43,273 nucleotides of DNA from Bacteroidales bacterium (GTDB taxonomy: Bacteria; Bacteroidota; Bacteroidia; Bacteroidales; UBA932): positions 1 to 43,273 of the forward strand of contig JAILMV010000028.1 in NCBI GenBank assembly GCA_024692185.1, given 5' to 3'. The translations under genes and the position numbers were made by a program. Below are positions 39,001 to 43,273 of this stretch, piece by piece. The number at the start of each line of letters is the position of its first letter. The stretch's first letter is position 1. The notes beneath the pieces are model-generated. The model saw only the letters and a list, made by a program, of their open reading frames with translations, did no database searches and was not told the origin of the DNA.

Positions 39001-39648
39001 TTATCTTGAATTGAACCTGGAAAGTACCGCCGCCTCGTAGGTCTTGGACACAGGCACGGCCCCGATGCTCTCCACTCCGAGGTCCAGTTGATAGCCGTCC
39101 TTCTCCTTGCTGAGCACCTGTACTTTCGAGATGTTGATTATATATTTCCGATGGCAGCGCACCAGGTCGCTTTCCGTAAAGCTTTCCTCCACGGTCTTCA
39201 GGCGGCAACGCAGCATATACTGCTTCACGCTGCCGGTGTAGTCCTGATACCAGACCTTGATGTAGTTGTCGTCGGATTCTATGTAGTAGATATTCCTCAG
39301 GCGGACGCTGAGTTTCATGGTTCCCTCGTTGTCGGCCATGGTAATGACCTTTTCGTCGGGGGCCGAAGGAGTCTGGTCGCTGACCACCGTGCCCATGTTC
39401 ATAAGGCGGACGGTCTGGCTGCGCTTCTGCCACCTGAACAGCAGCACCACCACGCAAACGGCCAGGATAACTATGGATGCTCCCAGCAGATCGGCCGCTA
39501 TCAGGGCTTCGGGATTGGTCCTGAGGGAGATGAGGGCGCTGCGCCCCGAGGGATGGAAGACCAGGGCGAAACCTGCCAGCAACGCGACGAACGCGGCCAC
39601 AATGGCCACGACAATCTCAGGCAGATATGGCGTCTGGTTGTTCTTCAT
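39001..39648 (-). CDS. Membrane-anchored LytTR DNA-binding protein
   Basis: Two TM segments followed by RLRNIYYIESDDNYIKVWYQD...SVKQYMLRCRLKTVEESFTESDLVRCHRKYIINISKV = LytTR. Confidence 0.88.
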   Translation of the reverse strand: MKNNQTPYLPEIVVAIVAAFVALLAGFALVFHPSGRSALISLRTNPEALIAADLLGASIVILAVCVVVLLFRWQKRSQTVRLMNMGTVVSDQTPSAPDEKVITMADNEGTMKLSVRLRNIYYIESDDNYIKVWYQDYTGSVKQYMLRCRLKTVEESFTESDLVRCHRKYIINISKVQVLSKEKDGYQLDLGVESIGAVPVSKTYEAAVLSRFNSR

Positions 39649-40736
39649 CAGTCTCCGGCTTCTTTAAGACGCTCGGCATTCTCGGCCACCTGGAGGGCAT
39701 CGATGCACTCCCTGATATCGCCATCCATGAATACCGGCAGATTGTACATGCTCCAGCCGATACGATGGTCCGTCACGCGGCCCTGAGGGTAGTTGTAGGT
39801 GCGGATCTTCGCGGAACGGTCCCCGGTAGATACCATGGTCTTACGCTTGGCGGCAATACCGTCGAGGTATTTCTGATGCTCCATATTGTAGAGTCGCGTA
39901 CGGAGTTCCTCCATTGCGCGTTCCGCATTCTTGATCTGGGAACGCTCCTCCTGGCACTGGACCACGATTCCGGAAGGGATGTGGGTAAGGCGCACGGCGG
40001 AATAGGTGGTATTGACTCCCTGACCACCGGGGCCGGAGGCGCAGAAAAGGTCCTTGCGGATGTCCGCAGGGTTGATTTCGATATCGAATTCGTCGGCTTC
40101 GGGGAAAACTGCCACGGATGCGGCAGATGTCTGGATACGGCCCTGGGTCTCGGTCTGAGGCACGCGCTGGACGCGGTGCACGCCGGATTCATATTTCATG
40201 ATGCCGTAAACTCCGTCATTTCCGGAAAGCTTGAAAACAATCTGCTTGTAACCGCCGGAAGTGCCGGGGGCCTGGTCGGATATCTCCAGCTTCCATCCCA
40301 TGTTCTCGGCAAAGTGCTGATACATACGGAAAAGGTCCCCTGCGAAGATTGCAGCCTCGTCACCGCCGGTACCGCCACGGATTTCCACCATGGCATTCTT
40401 GCTGTCGTCGGGATCGGCGGGGATGAGCAGGAGCTTGATGTTCTGCTCGATTTCCGGGATGGAATTCTCTATCTCGGAAATCTCCTCGCGGGCCATCTCC
40501 TTAAGCTCGGGATCGCTCTCGTTCATGAAAACGTCCTTGGCCGAAGCCAGATTATCCAGTTTCTTCTTATAGTCGAGTCCGGCCTTGATGATGGGCTCGA
40601 GTTCCTTGTAGTCTTTGTTGAGCTGGACGTACTTCTTCATATCCGACATCACGTCGGGACTGGAAAGCTGCTCCTGAAGCGAAGCGAACTTGTCCTGCAG
40701 CGAAAGTACCTTTTCCAGTAGTTTGGTATCTGCCAT
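39648..40736 (-). CDS. prfA: Peptide chain release factor 1
   Basis: [72 protein letters not shown] (GGQ). Confidence 0.97.
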   Translation of the reverse strand: MADTKLLEKVLSLQDKFASLQEQLSSPDVMSDMKKYVQLNKDYKELEPIIKAGLDYKKKLDNLASAKDVFMNESDPELKEMAREEISEIENSIPEIEQNIKLLLIPADPDDSKNAMVEIRGGTGGDEAAIFAGDLFRMYQHFAENMGWKLEISDQAPGTSGGYKQIVFKLSGNDGVYGIMKYESGVHRVQRVPQTETQGRIQTSAASVAVFPEADEFDIEINPADIRKDLFCASGPGGQGVNTTYSAVRLTHIPSGIVVQCQEERSQIKNAERAMEELRTRLYNMEHQKYLDGIAAKRKTMVSTGDRSAKIRTYNYPQGRVTDHRIGWSMYNLPVFMDGDIRECIDALQVAENAERLKEAGD

Positions 40737-40742
40737 ATTGTA

Positions 40743-41867
40743 TTATTCTCCTATCTTCTTGATGTAGCAGCGACGCCTCATGAAAGGCTCGTGCTCGTAG
40801 CTGTTCCAGATATTCACGGCGCTGTTGCTCTCTATCTGGGGGTTGGAAATAGCCCAGCGCATGCCCACTCGTATGGCCTTGTCTGCCATCTCCTTGTAGT
40901 ACACTGCGGACACTCCCCTGTTCTGCCACTCCGGAACCGCACCGTTGATCATAAGGTCGGTGGTTTCGAAGTTGTGCATAGCCCTGAGCAGATGGAACCA
41001 GCCGAAGGGGAAGAGTTTGCCCTTGGCTTTCTGCAGAGCCTTGGATATCGTAGGGAAGGAAATGCCGAAGGCCACTATCTCGTCGTTCTCGTCCAGCAGC
41101 AGGCAGCTTGCCTTGTCGCTGATGTAAGGCATGGAATCCTTGGCTTCCTGCTCGATTTCCGCGTCGGTGAAGGGGATGAAGTTATAGACGGTCTCCGAGA
41201 AACTGTCGCTGTAGAGGCGGAAGAACTTGTGCACCATTTCGGGGTTCTTCTTAAGCTTGTCCAGGCTTCCGAAATGGAGTTTGTACCTGTCTTCCACTAT
41301 CTTGGCAACGCGGCGGGCCTTTTCGGGAACACCGTGGTTGGCTACCATGCGGTACTGCAGCCAGTCGCACTCCTTCTCGAAGCCCAGCTGCTCCATGAAA
41401 TCATTGTAATACGGGTAGTTGTAAAGGCAGTTGAAAGGAGGGATGTTTTCGTATCCTTCCACCAGCATGCCCTGCTTACCCAAGGTATTGTAGTAGAGGG
41501 GTCCGTGAATGGTGTCCATTCCGTGGGACTTGGCCCAGGCTTCCGCGGTTTCCACGAGGATGCGGGCCACCTTTATGTCCTTGATAGTGTCGAACCAGCC
41601 GAAACGCACGCATTTCTTGTTGTAGCGCTCGTTGTATCTGGGGTTTATCATTGCGCAGATACGGCCCACAACCTTACTGCCATCGACGACCATCCACATT
41701 TTGTGGATACAATATTCCAGGGCGGCATCCTTGGTGAGGTTGCGGACCTCGCTGGTATGCAGCGCCGGAACATACTGGGGGCAACCCTTGTAAAGGTTGT
41801 CCGGGAAACGCACGAAACGGATGATGTCTTTTGCGTCGTTTACTTCTATAACTCTGTATTCTGACAT
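40743..41867 (-). CDS. GNAT-like N-acetyltransferase family protein
   Basis: 374 aa; MWMVVDGSKVVGRICAMINPRYNERY, AEAWAKSHGMDTIHGPLYYN, two-domain GNAT-like layout. Confidence 0.65.
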   Translation of the reverse strand: MSEYRVIEVNDAKDIIRFVRFPDNLYKGCPQYVPALHTSEVRNLTKDAALEYCIHKMWMVVDGSKVVGRICAMINPRYNERYNKKCVRFGWFDTIKDIKVARILVETAEAWAKSHGMDTIHGPLYYNTLGKQGMLVEGYENIPPFNCLYNYPYYNDFMEQLGFEKECDWLQYRMVANHGVPEKARRVAKIVEDRYKLHFGSLDKLKKNPEMVHKFFRLYSDSFSETVYNFIPFTDAEIEQEAKDSMPYISDKASCLLLDENDEIVAFGISFPTISKALQKAKGKLFPFGWFHLLRAMHNFETTDLMINGAVPEWQNRGVSAVYYKEMADKAIRVGMRWAISNPQIESNSAVNIWNSYEHEPFMRRRCYIKKIGE

Positions 41868-41873
41868 AGCCTA

Positions 41874-41881
41874 CAAATATA
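41874..41881 (-). promoter_or_regulatory. -7 box for the GNAT/prfA/LytTR/DUF4293/phosphorylase gene run
   Basis: CAAATATA on plus = TATATTTG on minus. Confidence 0.45.
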
Positions 41882-41889
41882 ACTCTTTT

Positions 41890-43188
41890 TTATTTTATGG
41901 AATGCCAGTGAGGGCCGAAGCGCTCGAAGGCGGCGCGGTCCAGAGCCTCGCGATCATCCGGATGAGCAATGCTTATCATAAGTTTGGCGCGTTCCTGGAG
42001 AGATTTGCCATAAAGGTCAACTGCACCGTATTCAGTCACTATCCAATGCGCATCGGCACGGGGAGTAACGACGCCTGCTCCGGGATTGAGCTGGGCCACT
42101 ATCTTGTTCTTTCCCTTGTTGGTACGGGAAGCGAATGCGGTGATGCTTTTACCTCCCTCGCTCATTGAGGCGCCACGCACGAATTCCACCTGGCCGCCGG
42201 TGCCGGAGAAGATGCGGGTGCCGATGCTATCGGCGCTGATCTGCCCGGTAATATCCACCTCGGTAGCGGAATTGATGGCCTTCATATGAGGATTCTGGCG
42301 GATGACGAAGGGATCGTTCACATATTTGATGTCCCTCATCAGCACGTCGGGATTATGGTCGATGAAAGAATATACGTCATTGCTTCCGAGCAGGAAGGAA
42401 GCGACTATCTTACCCTTGTCGATCGCCTTGCAGGAACCGTTGATGACGCCCTTCTTGATAAGGCGGAGCAAGCCGTCGGCAAACATTTCAGTGTGCAGGC
42501 CGAGGTTCTTGTGGTCCACCAGCTGGGCGGCCAGGGCGTTCGGCAGGGCTCCGATTCCCATCTGGATGCAGTCCCCGTCTTCCACGAGCGCAGCGCAGTT
42601 CTTGCCTATCAGCACCTCGGTAGGAGTGGGTTCGGCGAAGGCGGCTGTAACCAGCGGAGTATCGTCCCGGACCAGATAATCGAACTGGTCCACGCTGAGA
42701 AGATCGCCATAAGCAAAAGGCACGTTGGGATTGACCACGCCGATTACCAGCTCGGCGCTCTCCACAGCTGCGACCGAGCAGTCCACGGAAGTTCCGAGAG
42801 ATACCCTCCCCTGCTCATCCGGCAGGGAAACCTGCACCAGGGCGGCTCCCAGCTTGATGTGGCCCTCGCGATAGAGTTTCTGGCTCTCGCCGAGATGTAC
42901 GGGAAGATAGTCCGCATAGCCGGCATTCACGTTCGCACGCACATTGGGGCCCAGGAAAAATCCCTGATCGAAGAAGATGCCCTCGTAACGCGGCTCACTG
43001 TAGGGAGCAGGCCCTTCAGTGTGGAAATGATGGAAGTGCAAATCCCTCACATCACCCGCATCGGCCCTGCGGCAGAGTGCGCTGATAAGGCAGTGCGGAA
43101 CGCTGGCCACGCTGCTCAGATGTATGTGGCTGCCGGAAGGAATGTGGCTTACGGCCTCGTCTGCGGAGACGTATTTAATTGCTTTCAT
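41890..43188 (-). CDS. Acetyl-CoA hydrolase/transferase (4-hydroxybutyrate CoA-transferase-like)
   Basis: FFLGPNVRANVNAGYADYLPVHLGE, QMGIGALPNALAAQL, GLHTEMFADGLLRLIKKG (catalytic Glu), FSGTGGQVEFVRGASMSEGGKSI. Confidence 0.92.
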   Translation of the reverse strand: MKAIKYVSADEAVSHIPSGSHIHLSSVASVPHCLISALCRRADAGDVRDLHFHHFHTEGPAPYSEPRYEGIFFDQGFFLGPNVRANVNAGYADYLPVHLGESQKLYREGHIKLGAALVQVSLPDEQGRVSLGTSVDCSVAAVESAELVIGVVNPNVPFAYGDLLSVDQFDYLVRDDTPLVTAAFAEPTPTEVLIGKNCAALVEDGDCIQMGIGALPNALAAQLVDHKNLGLHTEMFADGLLRLIKKGVINGSCKAIDKGKIVASFLLGSNDVYSFIDHNPDVLMRDIKYVNDPFVIRQNPHMKAINSATEVDITGQISADSIGTRIFSGTGGQVEFVRGASMSEGGKSITAFASRTNKGKNKIVAQLNPGAGVVTPRADAHWIVTEYGAVDLYGKSLQERAKLMISIAHPDDREALDRAAFERFGPHWHSIK

Positions 43189-43201
43189 TGCTTATAATTC
43201 T

Positions 43202-43228
43202 TACTTTTGCATTTAATCTACAAATTTA
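43202..43228. promoter_or_regulatory. Overlapping opposed -7 boxes
   Basis: TACTTTTG on plus (43202-43209) and TAAATTTG on minus (43228-43221). Confidence 0.45.
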
Positions 43229-43240
43229 AAAAATATTCTG

Positions 43241-43273
43241 ATGCATACAAAGGAAGAGAAACTTGCGGTCTTC
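43241..43273 (+). CDS. Start of a CDS truncated by the window (possibly MazG-type pyrophosphohydrolase)
   Basis: MHTKEEKLAVF...; only 11 codons visible, resembling Bacteroidota MazG starts. Confidence 0.35.
   Translation, partial: MHTKEEKLAVF

Overview
This is a Bacteroidota-type chromosomal window. It has TAnnTTTG-like promoter boxes, an absence of obvious Shine-Dalgarno signals, and typical Bacteroidales gene content. I see no mobile element, CRISPR array or rRNA. The core is a purine biosynthesis operon on the minus strand, about 18.02 to 5.71 kb: purC2-purE-purL-purC1-purF-purM-purN-purH-purD-folD. Flanking genes include miaB, a CotH-like lipoprotein, an OadA/PycB-like carboxyltransferase, tRNA-His(GTG), a WG-repeat protein, dnaK, an RluA-family synthase, a membrane AraC-type regulator, two tandem YitT proteins, leuS, an M28-like/TonB-C fusion, a SPOR-like lipoprotein, phoH, a CapA-like protein, a TPR protein, gyrA, an orphan Clp-N protein plus esterase, a nucleoside phosphorylase, DUF4293 and LytTR proteins, prfA, a GNAT-like protein and an acetyl-CoA hydrolase/transferase. 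The observations most worth checking are: (1) PurF starts exactly where the catalytic N-terminal Cys should be, and other glutaminase residues are also changed; (2) two dissimilar PurC proteins sit in one operon; (3) strong inverted repeats lie immediately upstream of purL and purN inside an otherwise tightly packed operon; (4) an M28-like protein has lost most metal ligands and is fused to a TonB C-terminal domain; (5) a carboxyltransferase has a BCCP-like tail without the biotinylation motif; (6) the pur/WG divergent promoter region is a perfect inverted repeat built from two outward-facing -7 boxes. All assignments come from reading the sequence by eye; no searches were run.
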